Of a DNA stretch of 46,277 nt, positions 1 through 8,863 are shown piece after piece; position 1 is the first letter of the stretch, and every line of letters starts with the position of its first letter. The translations under genes were made by a program, and so were the position numbers. Source of the stretch: an uncultured Hyphomicrobiales bacterium (GTDB lineage: Bacteria > Pseudomonadota > Alphaproteobacteria > Rhizobiales > Devosiaceae); contig CAIKKY010000003.1 of the NCBI GenBank assembly GCA_903828145.1, forward strand, positions 1 through 46,277. Direction: 5' to 3'. The notes beneath the pieces were generated by a model. The model was not told where the DNA came from and searched no databases. It saw only the letters and a list, made by a program, of their open reading frames with translations.

Positions 1-263
1 CAGAGAAAGAGTGGAAAATGCCCCCTCGTGAATGGTCAATGGCCAAGGCGCAGTTCGCCGTCATCTTCGGCGATCGCTTCATCAGAGCCATGGCGGCGTA
101 ACGTGAAATCGCCCGCCACACACGAAATTGCTGACAGTCCCTGTGAAGGCGTCGCAGATGCCATAAGCTTTGCCCCGTCAATGGACACGATGTTGGGATT
201 CAAGTGATCTGGATACGCTACTAAGCCCGTTGCATGATGTGTGTGTCCACGTGGGAGATTGAA
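1..263. other. Window edge, no gene supported
   Basis: No convincing gene is visible. A leftward 84-codon open frame (36-290) lacks recognisable motifs, has no clear ribosome binding site and overlaps the start of the TPR gene. The last part presumably holds the promoter of the TPR gene, but I could not pick a confident -35/-10 pair. Confidence 0.4.
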
Positions 264-761
264 ATGCTTAAAACTCGTCGCCTTCATCACGCAACGCGCG
301 TGCTCGCCCTCGTCGTCGTCGCCCTGTCAGCGTCTCCAAGCCTCGCTGCGGATTCCGGCAGCGGCGGGAAGTCATCCAGTGACACGCCGTCCCAGACCGA
401 GGTTCTGTCCTCCTCTTTGGCCGATGTACGCGTCGCGATCAAAGCGGAGAACTGGGGCAAAGCCATCAAGTTGCTGAACGGCCTGATTTCCGACGGCACG
501 TCCAATGCCGATGTCTATAATTTACTGGGGTTTTCGCTGCGCAAGTCGGGCGATATGGACAATGCGCTCGACTATTACCTCAAAGCCCTGAAGCTTAATC
601 CGCGCCACAAGGGCGCCCATGAATATCTGGGCGAACTCTATGTAGAGACCGGCAACCTGACGAAGGCGAAAGAGCATCTGCAGATCCTCGCAGACCTGTG
701 TGGCAACACCACCTGCGAAGAGTATGAAGACCTCGAGAAAGCCATCGCCTCTCGGACCTAA
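264..761 (+). CDS. Secreted/periplasmic TPR-repeat protein
   Basis: A 165-residue protein with an N-terminal signal peptide: basic MLKTRR, a hydrophobic stretch of Ala, Leu and Val, and a probable cleavage after SLAA near residue 28. The mature part (about residues 50-150) carries tetratricopeptide repeats; the clearest runs from DVYNLLGFSLRKSGDMDNAL to the next helix pair around GAHEYLGELYVETGNLTKA. TPRs are protein-protein interaction scaffolds, so a role in an envelope complex is inferred; no catalytic residues are seen. A longer in-frame start exists at 234, but GGGAG at about 249-253 points to the ATG at 264. The pair CGNTTCEEY near the C-terminus could form a disulfide. It is a single gene, not part of the leftward cluster beside it. 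Confidence 0.8.
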   Translation: MLKTRRLHHATRVLALVVVALSASPSLAADSGSGGKSSSDTPSQTEVLSSSLADVRVAIKAENWGKAIKLLNGLISDGTSNADVYNLLGFSLRKSGDMDNALDYYLKALKLNPRHKGAHEYLGELYVETGNLTKAKEHLQILADLCGNTTCEEYEDLEKAIASRT

Positions 762-916
762 AGCGGGACGATCAGGCCGCTTCAGGACTTTAAACGCATT
801 CCCCTCGGACCGGCAGAACAGTGCTGGCCGGGGGCGAGTGACGTTGCGCCGGTGCGGATGCCCGGTGGTGTCCAGAGCGTCGCGTCGGACACTCAGCCGG
901 TGCCGTGTACCGGTGC

Positions 917-1002
917 TGGTGCGGGCGGCGGGACTCGAACCCGCACGGGTTTACACCCTCGGGATTTTAAGTCCCGTATGTCTACCATTCCATCACGCCC
1001 GC
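917..1002 (-). tRNA. tRNA-Leu (anticodon UAA)
   Basis: Read leftward, the sequence folds as a class II tRNA with 7-bp acceptor GCGGGCG/CGCCCGC, a T-arm with GGTTCGAGTCC, an extended variable arm, and an anticodon arm CGGGA-CTTAAAA-TCCCG giving anticodon UAA. The discriminator A and CCA are encoded (917-920). The 5' end lies only 16 nt past the stop codon of gpt on the same strand, so the tRNA may be processed from a transcript shared with gpt. No obvious T-rich terminator follows on the minus strand. Confidence 0.96.
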
Positions 1003-1018
1003 GACGGATGCCCGCAGA

Positions 1019-1516
1019 TCAGTCGGTGCCGCCCGAAATCGGGGGAACATAGGCAACGTCGAGATCCCAGGGGAAGAAAATCCAGGTGTCCTGGCTCACT
1101 TCAGTGATGAAGCTATCCACCATGTCGCGGCCCTTGGGCTTGGCGTAGACAGTGGCAAAATGCGCACCCGGCAGCATGTCGCGCACGGCGCGGGCCGTCG
1201 CGCCGGTATCCACCAGATCATCGACAATGAGGATTTTTGCCCCGGCCTTGCAGCGGGTGATGATGTCGGGGGTGATGGGCTTCAGCACCTTCACTTCGCC
1301 CTGGGCCTGATGATCGTAGCTTTTCACCGAAACGCATTCGACCACGCGGATGTTCAGTTCACGCGCCACGATGGCCGCCGGCACGAGGCCGCCGCGGGCA
1401 ATGGCCACCACGGCTTCAAAGGGCCCAAGGCTGGTGAGGCGCCACGCGAGCGCCCGGCTGTCGCGATGGAACTGATCCCAGGTGACGGGGAAGGATTTCT
1501 GGCTCTGGCTCATCAT
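1019..1516 (-). CDS. gpt: Xanthine (guanine) phosphoribosyltransferase
   Basis: A 165-residue type I phosphoribosyltransferase that makes XMP/GMP from xanthine or guanine and PRPP in purine salvage. The PRPP-binding loop [14 protein letters not shown] lies near residues 95-108, the SRGGLVP-like element appears as [17 protein letters not shown], and the SYDHQ segment is the one found in Escherichia coli Gpt, which has nearly the same length. The C-terminus WIFFPWD also matches the family. It lies 26 nt downstream of the MoaB/CinA-type gene, so the two are probably co-transcribed, with tRNA-Leu following. Confidence 0.93.
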   Translation of the reverse strand: MMSQSQKSFPVTWDQFHRDSRALAWRLTSLGPFEAVVAIARGGLVPAAIVARELNIRVVECVSVKSYDHQAQGEVKVLKPITPDIITRCKAGAKILIVDDLVDTGATARAVRDMLPGAHFATVYAKPKGRDMVDSFITEVSQDTWIFFPWDLDVAYVPPISGGTD

Positions 1517-1542
1517 GCTGGTCCTTGTCGGGCGCGGCCCGG

Positions 1543-2313
1543 TTAAGCGGTTTCAACGGTGGCGGGTAGGCCGGCCCTGACGTGCTCCTCGGCCACCATG
1601 GCCCGAACGGCCTCGGCAGCTTCGGCAAGCAGCGCGTCGTCAGCGCTGCGCAACACCAGTTCGGTCAAGACCTGGGTCTGCCCCATCTGCGGATAACTGC
1701 CCATTTTCACCTCGGGGAAACGGGTCTGCAACGCCCCGAGCGGCCCGCCAATACTGCCTTCGCCCACGCGCGAGCGGATGGTGACGGATTTGACCCTGCG
1801 GCCGCCCTTCAGCGTGGGCGCAAGCGCTTCGAGCATGGCGCGCATGATCACCGGCACACCGGCCATGACATGCACGTTTTCAAGGCGGAAGCCCGGCGCG
1901 GCGCTGACCGAATTCACGATCAGATCCGCCCCTTCGGGAATACGGGCCATGCGCAACCGGGCCTCGTTGGGCTCGGTGCCGCTCTGGGCCCACCGGGCTT
2001 CGAGCATGCGGCGCGCCTCGGGGTGGATCGGCAGGGCCACGCCAAAGGCTTTGGCCACCGCATCGGCGGTGATATCATCATGCGTCGGGCCAATGCCGCC
2101 GGTGGTGAAGATATAGGTATAGCGCACCCGCAGGGCGTTGATGGCCGCGACGATTTCATCTTCGATATCGGCGACCACCCGCACTTCCATGAGGTCGATG
2201 CCGAGATCGGTGCAGAAATCGGCCGTAGCGCCGATATTCACATCCTTGGTGCGACCAGACAGGATTTCGTCGCCAATGACGAGCAGCGCGGCGGTAACGG
2301 GAGCGTCGGCCAT
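1543..2313 (-). CDS. Molybdopterin-binding/CinA N-domain-like protein
   Basis: A 256-residue protein of the MoaB/Mog fold found in the N-terminal half of CinA (competence/damage-inducible protein A). The start ([19 protein letters not shown]) and [13 protein letters not shown] carry the two family motifs; the second is the ligand-binding GGTG-type loop, here GGIG. The C-terminal deamidase domain of full CinA is absent, as in the short alphaproteobacterial branch. The exact substrate is unknown; a nucleotide-pyrophosphatase role as in CinA is possible, but molybdopterin work is not supported by neighbours. The frame stays open 41 codons upstream, but homologues of this type begin near MADAPV, so the ATG at 2313 was chosen. 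Confidence 0.85.
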   Translation of the reverse strand: MADAPVTAALLVIGDEILSGRTKDVNIGATADFCTDLGIDLMEVRVVADIEDEIVAAINALRVRYTYIFTTGGIGPTHDDITADAVAKAFGVALPIHPEARRMLEARWAQSGTEPNEARLRMARIPEGADLIVNSVSAAPGFRLENVHVMAGVPVIMRAMLEALAPTLKGGRRVKSVTIRSRVGEGSIGGPLGALQTRFPEVKMGSYPQMGQTQVLTELVLRSADDALLAEAAEAVRAMVAEEHVRAGLPATVETA

Positions 2314-2468
2314 GATTTTCCGGGGCTTCAATGCAGTCTTCTCCCCTGCATTGCCCGAGCGCCGATAGGGCGTCAAGCAATGGTGAGGCCGATTAAGCGC
2401 CTCTTCCCCGGCTAGCCCTTTCCAAGTGCAGGACAAATGCCTATTTTCGCCTGTGAACGGAGCGCCAG

Positions 2469-3305
2469 ATGATTACCTTTGTTGATGCCGCCGAAAAGTC
2501 CCGCCGCACGCAGGGCGTGATTCCGCTCCATGGCGAGGCGGGGTTTGCCGGCATGCGCAAGGCGGGCGGCCTCACTGCCGCAGCGCTCGACATGCTGGTG
2601 GATGAGGTCAAGCCCGGCGTGACCACGGCGCGGCTCGACCGGCTGGCCTTCGACTTTGCCAGGGACCATGGCGCCCTGCCCGCCACGCTGTTCTACAAGG
2701 GCTACCGCTATTCGATCTGCACCTCGATCAACCATGTGGTTTGCCATGGCATGCCCGAGGATCGGGCGCTACGCGAAGGCGATATCGTCAATATCGATCT
2801 CACGCTGATCGTCGATGGCTGGTATGGCGATAGCTCGCGCATGTACCCGGTGGGCGAAATCAGCCGCAAGGCCGAGCGCCTGATCGAAGTGACCTATGAA
2901 AGCCTTGAGGCGGGCATCCGCGCCGCCCTGCCGGGCAAGCACACCGGCGATATCGGCGCGGCCATCCAGCACAAGGCTGAAGGCGCGATGATGAGCGTCG
3001 TGCGCGATTTCGTGGGCCATGGCGTGGGGCAATTGTTCCATGACGAGCCGAACATCATGCATTTCGGTAAGCCCGGCACCGGCGTGCCGCTAAAGCCGGG
3101 CATGATTTTCACCATTGAACCGATGATCAACCTCGGGCGTCCCGATGTGAAAATCCTGTCGGACGGGTGGACGGCCGTGACGCGAGACCGCACGCTGTCG
3201 GCGCAGGCTGAGCATTCCATCGGCATTACCGAGACGGGGGTCGAAATCTTCACGCTTTCCCCCAAAGGGCTGTTCAACCCGCTGGCCAGCCGGAAGTCCT
3301 CATGA
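2469..3305 (+). CDS. map: Methionine aminopeptidase, type I
   Basis: A 278-residue metalloprotease that removes the initiator Met from nascent proteins. All family ligands are visible: D110 (NIDLT), D121 (GDSSRMY), H184 (GHGVGQ), E217 (FTIEPM) and E248 (AEHS), plus the active-site H93 in NHVVCHGMP. The start ATG follows a GGAG at about 2458. The stop overlaps the radC start by an ATGA, so map and radC are translationally coupled, a common alphaproteobacterial pair. Confidence 0.97.
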   Translation: MITFVDAAEKSRRTQGVIPLHGEAGFAGMRKAGGLTAAALDMLVDEVKPGVTTARLDRLAFDFARDHGALPATLFYKGYRYSICTSINHVVCHGMPEDRALREGDIVNIDLTLIVDGWYGDSSRMYPVGEISRKAERLIEVTYESLEAGIRAALPGKHTGDIGAAIQHKAEGAMMSVVRDFVGHGVGQLFHDEPNIMHFGKPGTGVPLKPGMIFTIEPMINLGRPDVKILSDGWTAVTRDRTLSAQAEHSIGITETGVEIFTLSPKGLFNPLASRKSS

Positions 3306-4015
3306 CCGATCGCTCGCCGAAGACACCGGAGGGGTTCGGCGAGCCGCATTATCTCGGTCATCGGGAGCGGGCGCGCGCCCGGTTTCTGCAGGCCGGGCCG
3401 GAGGCGCTGGAGGACTATGAACTGCTGGAGCTGCTGCTTCATGCGCTCATTCCGCGCAAGGATACCAAGACCCTCGCCAAAGATCTGCTGAAGCGCTTCG
3501 GGTCGTTCTCGGCCGTGCTCGCGGCACCGCCGCAGCGGCTCTCCGAGGTGAAGGGCCTCGGCGATGTAACCATCACGCATCTCAAGGTGATCCAGGCGGC
3601 GGCGCTGCGCTTCGGGCGCGACCAGATGAGCCCGGAAATGCCGGTGCTGTCCTCGTGGACGGCGCTCCTCGACTACGCTCGGGCGGCCATGGCCTATGCC
3701 GATGTCGAACAGTTCCGCATCCTGTTTCTGGACAAGAAGAACCGGCTGATTGCCGATGAAGTGCAGCAGACCGGCACCGTGGACCATACCCCGGTCTACC
3801 CCCGCGAAGTGGTGAAGCGCGCGCTCGAACTCTCGGCCTCGGCGCTCATCCTGCTGCACAACCACCCATCGGGTGATCCGACGCCGTCGGCGGCCGATGT
3901 GCAGATGACCCGCCAGATCATGGACGTGCTGAAGCCGCTCGGCCTGTCGCTGCACGACCACATTGTCATCGGCAAAGACGGCCACGCCTCAATGCGCGGG
4001 CTGAAACTGATTTAG
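3302..4015 (+). CDS. radC: RadC-family JAB/MPN protein
   Basis: A 237-residue protein with an N-terminal helix-hairpin-helix-like region (about residues 30-105; [12 protein letters not shown]) and a C-terminal JAMM metal-binding domain: [14 protein letters not shown] with H186, H188 and D199. Family members were named for a repair phenotype later assigned elsewhere; the biochemical role is unsettled. It starts within the map stop codon (ATGA) and ends only 4 nt from the convergent end of glpX, leaving no room for a separate terminator. Confidence 0.95.
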   Translation: MTDRSPKTPEGFGEPHYLGHRERARARFLQAGPEALEDYELLELLLHALIPRKDTKTLAKDLLKRFGSFSAVLAAPPQRLSEVKGLGDVTITHLKVIQAAALRFGRDQMSPEMPVLSSWTALLDYARAAMAYADVEQFRILFLDKKNRLIADEVQQTGTVDHTPVYPREVVKRALELSASALILLHNHPSGDPTPSAADVQMTRQIMDVLKPLGLSLHDHIVIGKDGHASMRGLKLI

Positions 4016-4019
4016 GCCT

Positions 4020-5000
4020 TCACCCCCGCTGGTGTTCGGCGCTGATCCAGCGGACCGTGCGGCTCCAGCTGCGCATGACGACGGTGTGGGTGCGGATGCT
4101 GTCGCGGCGGTATTTGACGCCCGAGAGCAGCGAGCCATCGGTGACGCCCGTGGCGGCAAACAGCACATCGCCCGAGGCAAGATCGGCGGCGCCATAGCGG
4201 CGGGCCGGGTCAGTAATGCCCATAAGCCGCGCCCGCTCGCGCTTGTCATCGGTATCGAGGATCAGGCGTGCCTGCATCTGCCCGCCGATGGCGCGCAGGG
4301 CGGCAGCGGCCAACACGCCTTCGGGTGCGCCGCCTGAACCCAGGTAAATATCAATGCCGGTTTCCTCGGTATTCACCGCGTGGATGATGCCGGCGATATC
4401 ACCATCAGAAATCAGCTTAACCGCCACGCCTGCCCCCCTGAGGGAATCGATCAGCCGGGCGTGGCGCGGCCGATCGAGCACGCTGGCGGTGATGTGATGG
4501 ACTGGCACGCCCTTGAGCCGGGCCAGCTCTTTTATGGTGTCGGTGGGCTCGGCCTCGATATCGAGGAGACCGGCGGGATAGCCCGCGCCGATGGCGACCT
4601 TATCCATATAGACATCGGGTGCGTTGAGCAGCCCACCGCGCTCGGCCATGGCCAGAACGCAGAGGGAATCGGGCTGGTTCTTGGCGCACAGCGTGGTGCC
4701 TTCGAGCGGATCGACGGCGATATCGACCTCTGGACCAGTGCCCTTGCCCACCTCTTCGCCAATGTACAGCATGGGGGCGGCGTCGCGCTCGCCTTCGCCA
4801 ATGACGATCCGGCCCGAGACATGCACGCGCCCCAGCTCGGCGCGCATAGCCTCGACGGCCGCGTGATCGGCGGCTTTTTCGTCGCCCTTGCCGCGCCACT
4901 GGGCGGCGGCGAGCGCGGCCCGTTCGGTGACCCGCACCAGTTCAAGCGTCAGCGAGCGGTCGATGGCGGCGCGCGGCGCGTCAGTCTCGAGAAGCGTCAT
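4020..5000 (-). CDS. glpX: Fructose-1,6-bisphosphatase, class II
   Basis: A 326-residue GlpX-type phosphatase that makes fructose 6-phosphate from fructose 1,6-bisphosphate in gluconeogenesis. Typical segments are IVIGEGERDAAPMLYIGEEV, the metal-binding DPLEGTTL, YMDKVAIG, SDGDIAG and YLGSGGAPEGVLAAAALRA. The length matches the family. GGAGGG sits 6 nt before the start. It follows hom by 29 nt in the leftward aminotransferase-hom-glpX arrangement seen in rhizobia. Confidence 0.96.
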   Translation of the reverse strand: MTLLETDAPRAAIDRSLTLELVRVTERAALAAAQWRGKGDEKAADHAAVEAMRAELGRVHVSGRIVIGEGERDAAPMLYIGEEVGKGTGPEVDIAVDPLEGTTLCAKNQPDSLCVLAMAERGGLLNAPDVYMDKVAIGAGYPAGLLDIEAEPTDTIKELARLKGVPVHHITASVLDRPRHARLIDSLRGAGVAVKLISDGDIAGIIHAVNTEETGIDIYLGSGGAPEGVLAAAALRAIGGQMQARLILDTDDKRERARLMGITDPARRYGAADLASGDVLFAATGVTDGSLLSGVKYRRDSIRTHTVVMRSWSRTVRWISAEHQRG

Positions 5001-5029
5001 GCCAATCCCTCCACCGGGACGGGACAGCC

Positions 5030-6538
5030 TCAGAGCTGTTCGATCCGGATCAGTTGCGGGTCGCCCGAAATGAAGCCATCGCCCTTGATCTGGGCCAGCG
5101 TATCGCGGACGGTCTGTTCAAGCGTCGAATGGGTGATCAGCACCACTGTCCGCGTGGTCGCGGGATCGACGCCAGGCTCGTTGACCTGCAGATCGGGCCG
5201 CTGAATCACGCTTTCGAGCGAGATGCCAGCCGCGCCCATGCGTGAAGCAATAGAGGCAAAGGCTCCCGGAACATCCTTGGCATTTAGTCGGATATAATAG
5301 CCGCCCTCATGGGCGCGCATCGGGGCCTGCCGATAGGGCGTGAGTTCGGCGCTGGGTACGCCGAGCGGCGGTACCCGGGTGCCCCGGGCAATATCGAGAA
5401 TATCGGAGAGGACTGAACTGGCCGTCGGCGGCCCCCCGGCCCCGGGCCCGGCGAGCAACAATTCATGCACATGATCGGTTTCGAGGGCCACGGCATTCAA
5501 GACGCCATCAACACCGGCAATGGCCGATGTCTTGGGCACGAGGGTGGGATGGACGCGCTGGTCTATGCCATCGGCAGAGCGCTGGGCAATGCCGAGGAGC
5601 TTGATTTTGTAGCCCAGGTCGCCTGCAACCTTGATATCGGCCTGGCGGATTTTGGTAATGCCTTCGACGAAAATCTCGTCAGGCGCGATTTCGCAACCGA
5701 AGCAGAGCGAGGCGAGAATGGCGAGTTTGTGCGCCGTATCGAAGCCATCGACATCAAAGGCCGGATCGGCTTCGGCATAGCCCAGTTTCTGCGCATCCTT
5801 GAGGCATTCCTCAAAGGCAATGCCCTCGTTGCCCATGCGGGTGAGGATGTAATTGCAGGTGCCGTTCATGATGCCATAAACGCGCGCGATACGCGCCGAT
5901 CCCAGGCCTTCGCGCAGGGTTTTGATCACAGGAATGCCGCCGGCCACCGCCGCCTCGAACCCGAGCTGTGCGCCTGATTCTTCGGCGAGTTTCGCGAGGG
6001 CGACGCCATGACGGGCAAGGAGCGCCTTATTGGCGGTCACCACCGGACGACCGATTTCAAGCGCGGCTTTGACGGCGGCGAGCGCGGGGCCATCTTCGCC
6101 GCCGATCAGCTCGACAAACAGATCAATGCCATCGGATTTGGCGAGCGCCACCGGATCATCGAACCACGCGACGCCGGTGACATCGATGCCGCGGTCGCGG
6201 CTTCGCGACCGGGCGGCAATGGCCGTCACCATGATGCGGCGGCCCAGCTTGCGGGTCAGCTCCTCGCCATCCTTCTGGATGATGCGCACGAGCGTTGCAC
6301 CGACATTGCCGAGCCCGGCAACACCAATGCGCAGCGGTGCCTCAGCGGCGGCATCGGCATGGTCCTGCATGGCCTTCAGAATGCGCACCCGCGTATCCGA
6401 ACGCGGCTCGCGCCCTTCGCGCAGGTCGAACACAAAGAGCGGATCGCCCGCAATGGTGCGGCCAAAGCGGGTGGGCGTCCAGCCGCGCTGGGTGATGAAA
6501 GCCTCGACGGACTGACGGAAAGTCTGGATATCGGACAT
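5030..6538 (-). CDS. hom: Homoserine dehydrogenase with N-terminal HTH-like domain
   Basis: A 502-residue enzyme. Residues 68-502 form a full homoserine dehydrogenase: NAD(P)-binding GLGNVG (75-80), TANKALLA, a catalytic region with MNGTCNYILTRM and DVDGFDTAHK, and a C-terminal ACT domain (about 415-495, GAFASIASRMGAAGISLESV). It reduces aspartate semialdehyde to homoserine for Met, Thr and Ile. The unusual part is residues 1-60, which the enzyme does not need. They resemble a small alphaproteobacterial helix-turn-helix family (TPTRFGRTIAGDPLFVFDLR, then GREPRSDTRVR). The frame is continuous. An internal Met57 start (6370) would yield a normal-length enzyme, but its GAAGG lies only 2 nt upstream. 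A candidate promoter and repeated operator-like elements precede the long start, which favours the fused form. Confidence 0.93.
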   Translation of the reverse strand: MSDIQTFRQSVEAFITQRGWTPTRFGRTIAGDPLFVFDLREGREPRSDTRVRILKAMQDHADAAAEAPLRIGVAGLGNVGATLVRIIQKDGEELTRKLGRRIMVTAIAARSRSRDRGIDVTGVAWFDDPVALAKSDGIDLFVELIGGEDGPALAAVKAALEIGRPVVTANKALLARHGVALAKLAEESGAQLGFEAAVAGGIPVIKTLREGLGSARIARVYGIMNGTCNYILTRMGNEGIAFEECLKDAQKLGYAEADPAFDVDGFDTAHKLAILASLCFGCEIAPDEIFVEGITKIRQADIKVAGDLGYKIKLLGIAQRSADGIDQRVHPTLVPKTSAIAGVDGVLNAVALETDHVHELLLAGPGAGGPPTASSVLSDILDIARGTRVPPLGVPSAELTPYRQAPMRAHEGGYYIRLNAKDVPGAFASIASRMGAAGISLESVIQRPDLQVNEPGVDPATTRTVVLITHSTLEQTVRDTLAQIKGDGFISGDPQLIRIEQL

Positions 6539-6565
6539 GAAACGCTCTCGGACAGGGCCCGAAAG

Positions 6566-6598
6566 CTATGAATAGGAACAGCCCTATCCGTCAATAGG
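6566..6598 (-). promoter_or_regulatory. Candidate hom promoter with phased operator-like repeats
   Basis: On the minus strand TTGACG (6589-6594) is a good -35, followed after 16-17 nt by TTCATA or TCATAG (about 6566-6572), a weak -10. Overlapping it are three pentamers: ATAGG (6572-6576), CCTAT (6583-6587) and ATAGG (6594-6598), alternating in orientation and each offset by exactly 11 bp. Such spacing places them on one helix face and suggests a repressor site. The promoter would drive the long HTH-containing form of hom. The pattern is seen directly; its function is inferred. Confidence 0.45.
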
Positions 6599-6612
6599 AA
6601 ACGCGCCTGTCC

Positions 6613-7827
6613 TCAGGTGTTGGCGACGAGCGGCACCACATTGTCGCCGGCCGAACCGGACAGGAATTTTTTGACGTTGCGCGCCGCCTGCCGGATGCGC
6701 TGCTCGTTTTCCACGAGCGCGAGCCGCACATATTGATCGCCATATTCGCCAAAGCCGACACCGGGCGACACGACAACGCCGGTTTCGCGCACCAGCAGCT
6801 TGGCGAATTCGAGCGAGCCCATATGGGCAAACTGCGCCGGAATCGGCGACCAGGCGAACATGGTCGCCTTGGGCGAGGGAATATCCCAGCCCGAGCGGGC
6901 AAAGCTTTCGACCAGCACATCGCGGCGCGTGCGGTAAATATTGCGCACTTCGGCGATCACATCGTCGGAGCCATTGAGCGCGGTGGCAGCGGCAACCTGA
7001 ATGGGGGTGAACGCGCCGTAATCGAGGTAGGATTTGACCCGCGTCAGCGCGGCAATGAGCTTTTCATTGCCCACGGCAAAGCCCACGCGCCAGCCCGGCA
7101 TGGAATAGGTCTTCGACATCGAGGTGAACTCGACGGTGATATCGATGGCGCCCGGCACTTCGAGCACGGACGGGGGCACTTCATCGTCGAAATAGATCTC
7201 TGAATAGGCGAGATCGGAGAGGATATAGATGCCGTGCTCTTTGCAGTACTTCACCACCTCTTTGTAAAAATCGAGGGTGGCGGTGTAGGCGGTCGGGTTG
7301 GCCGGGTAGTTGAGCACCAGCGCAATCGGCTTGGGGATGGAGTGCCGCACCGCCCGATCGAGCGCGCGCATGAAATCTTCGTTCGGATCGGCCGGCATGG
7401 AGCGCACGACGCCGCCCGACATGATGAAGCCGAAAGAATGGATGGGATAGGTGGGATTGGGCACCAGCACCACATCGCCCGGCGCGGTGATGGCCTGCGC
7501 CATATTGGCGAAGCCTTCCTTCGAGCCGAGGGTCGCGACAATCTGGGTATCGGGATTGAGCTTCACCCCGAAACGGCGGCCGTAATAGCTCGCCTGAGCC
7601 TTGCGAAGCCCGGGAATGCCGCGCGAGGACGAATAGCGGTGCGTCCGCGGGTCCTTGACCGTTTCCTGCAGCTTTTCGACAATGATATCGGGCGTCGGCA
7701 GGTCGGGATTGCCCATGCCCAAGTCGATAATATCAACACCTTCGGCGCGCAGGCGCGCCTTGATCGGGTTGATGTGATCGAAAACATAGGGCGGCAGGCG
7801 GCGGATACGGTGAAAATCCTGGTTCAT
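6613..7827 (-). CDS. PLP-dependent aminotransferase (alanine/LL-DAP aminotransferase type)
   Basis: A 404-residue class I/II aminotransferase. Lys239 in SMSKTYSMPGWRVGF is the pyridoxal phosphate Schiff-base lysine. NYPANPTA, SDLAYSEIYF and the C-terminal YVRLALVENEQRIRQA are typical of the AlaC / LL-diaminopimelate aminotransferase-like branch. Automatic annotation often calls these LL-diaminopimelate aminotransferase, but alanine transamination is as likely. The ATG at 7827 has GAGG a few nt upstream; a longer frame to 7872 lacks this. It precedes hom (74 nt gap), placing it in an amino-acid gene group. Confidence 0.9.
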   Translation of the reverse strand: MNQDFHRIRRLPPYVFDHINPIKARLRAEGVDIIDLGMGNPDLPTPDIIVEKLQETVKDPRTHRYSSSRGIPGLRKAQASYYGRRFGVKLNPDTQIVATLGSKEGFANMAQAITAPGDVVLVPNPTYPIHSFGFIMSGGVVRSMPADPNEDFMRALDRAVRHSIPKPIALVLNYPANPTAYTATLDFYKEVVKYCKEHGIYILSDLAYSEIYFDDEVPPSVLEVPGAIDITVEFTSMSKTYSMPGWRVGFAVGNEKLIAALTRVKSYLDYGAFTPIQVAAATALNGSDDVIAEVRNIYRTRRDVLVESFARSGWDIPSPKATMFAWSPIPAQFAHMGSLEFAKLLVRETGVVVSPGVGFGEYGDQYVRLALVENEQRIRQAARNVKKFLSGSAGDNVVPLVANT

Positions 7828-7928
7828 CTTGTCCTCGGCTCCGGCGGGCGCGTTGCAAGGCAACATCGTCATTATCGCGGAATTATGGTGTTGGAGTGTG
7901 GGGCAAAGCCCCGGGCGTGACGGTTTCC

Positions 7929-7964
7929 GCTCTCCCCCGCCGCATGGCGGCGCGTGGGGAGAGC
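7929..7964. repeat. GC-rich intergenic inverted repeat
   Basis: The arms GCTCTCCCC (7929-7937) and GGGGAGAGC (7956-7964) are exact complements. An inner GCCGC-ATG-GCGGC extends the hairpin. It lies in the 269-nt gap between the aminotransferase and the VOC gene, which otherwise shows nothing recognisable. A related but degenerate string (TCTCCCCGCGCCATGGCGG) occurs near 34932-34950, so it may be a dispersed repetitive element. There is no T-run, so it is unlikely to be a simple terminator. Confidence 0.4.
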
Positions 7965-8096
7965 TAAAGAGCGGCGGCGAAAGCGGCCAAGCCTGCTATG
8001 TCCCTCGTCAAGACCCTGATCCTCTCACAAGATGAGGCAAACTCTTTTGACGCGGAAATGGCGGGTTGTAAACCCTCCGGCGTGCGCCAGACGCCT

Positions 8097-8498
8097 CTAG
8101 GCGGGATGCGGCAGGTTGATCTGCCAGCTGACGCCGAAGCGATCATTGACCCAGCCGAAGCGGCGCGAAAAGCCATAGTCGCCGGCCTCCATCAGCGTCG
8201 AACCGCCCTCGGCCAGCGCCCGGAACACCACGTCGAAGACCGCCGCGTCATCGATATCGAGAAAAATCGACAGCGACGGGGTGAAGGCGAATGCATGCGG
8301 GATCGCGCTGTCTATCACCCGAAAGCGCTGCGTGCCGATGACCAGCCCCGCCATGCGCACGGTCCCGGCCCCCGGCTCCCCGTAAGGCACCAGCACCAAA
8401 GGATCGATATGGCAATCGGGCAGCATGGCCGCGTAATACTGAAGCGCAGGCCGCGCCATAGCGTTCTGAAACATCCGGAACGGCGTTGCGGTAATCAT
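8097..8498 (-). CDS. VOC-superfamily (PhnB-like) protein
   Basis: A 133-residue protein of the glyoxalase/bleomycin-resistance (VOC) fold, subgroup PhnB / '3-demethylubiquinone-9 3-methyltransferase-like'. Supporting features are the early MITATPFRMFQN and FPDCHID-like strand, FTPSLSIFLDIDD, and the final GGSTLMEAGDYGFSRRFGWVNDRFGVSWQ in overlapping short pieces typical of the family. The substrate is unknown. AAGGAG lies 6 nt before the ATG at 8498, which decides the start over an upstream in-frame ATG at 8516. It follows the cytochrome c gene by 18 nt. Confidence 0.82.
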   Translation of the reverse strand: MITATPFRMFQNAMARPALQYYAAMLPDCHIDPLVLVPYGEPGAGTVRMAGLVIGTQRFRVIDSAIPHAFAFTPSLSIFLDIDDAAVFDVVFRALAEGGSTLMEAGDYGFSRRFGWVNDRFGVSWQINLPHPA

Positions 8499-8516
8499 CG
8501 CGGGCTCCTTAGCCAA

Positions 8517-8840
8517 TCACTGTGCGGGCGGTTCCAGCGACTTCAGATAATCGACAATTGCCTGGGCCTGATCGGGATCGAACTCAAATTCAGGCATCTC
8601 GGGATGGGCCGTGACAATGCCCTCAACCAGCGCCTCAGACAGGTCAGAGACATCGTAGCGCAGGTAGAGATCGCGAAAGTGCGGCGCGATGGCGAGCCTA
8701 CTGTCGCCTGTCGGACCCGTCGCATGGCAATCGGAACAATAGGTCTCAACCAGCGCATTGCCCAGGGCAATCGAGGTCGCATCGGCATGAGCCAGACCCG
8801 GCGCCATAAGAAGGAGTGTGGTTAGGAACAGGCGACGCAT
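8517..8840 (-). CDS. Small secreted c-type cytochrome
   Basis: A 107-residue monoheme cytochrome c. A signal peptide (MRRLFLTTLLLMAPGLAHA) directs it to the periplasm. The heme site is C35-S-D-C38-H39, and Met82 in HPEMPEF is the probable sixth ligand. The C-terminal QAQAIVDYLKSLE helix is typical of class I cytochromes. No partner oxidase or dehydrogenase lies nearby, so its electron-transfer partners are unknown. A longer frame (to 8918) overlaps the upstream gene; the ATG at 8840 begins the signal peptide. Confidence 0.87.
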   Translation of the reverse strand: MRRLFLTTLLLMAPGLAHADATSIALGNALVETYCSDCHATGPTGDSRLAIAPHFRDLYLRYDVSDLSEALVEGIVTAHPEMPEFEFDPDQAQAIVDYLKSLEPPAQ

Positions 8841-8863
8841 GGTGAACTTCCCCCCGGGTATGG

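Noticed and set aside
36-290. 84-codon leftward frame at the window start
   Set aside because: No motif, no ribosome binding site, and it overlaps the TPR gene start.
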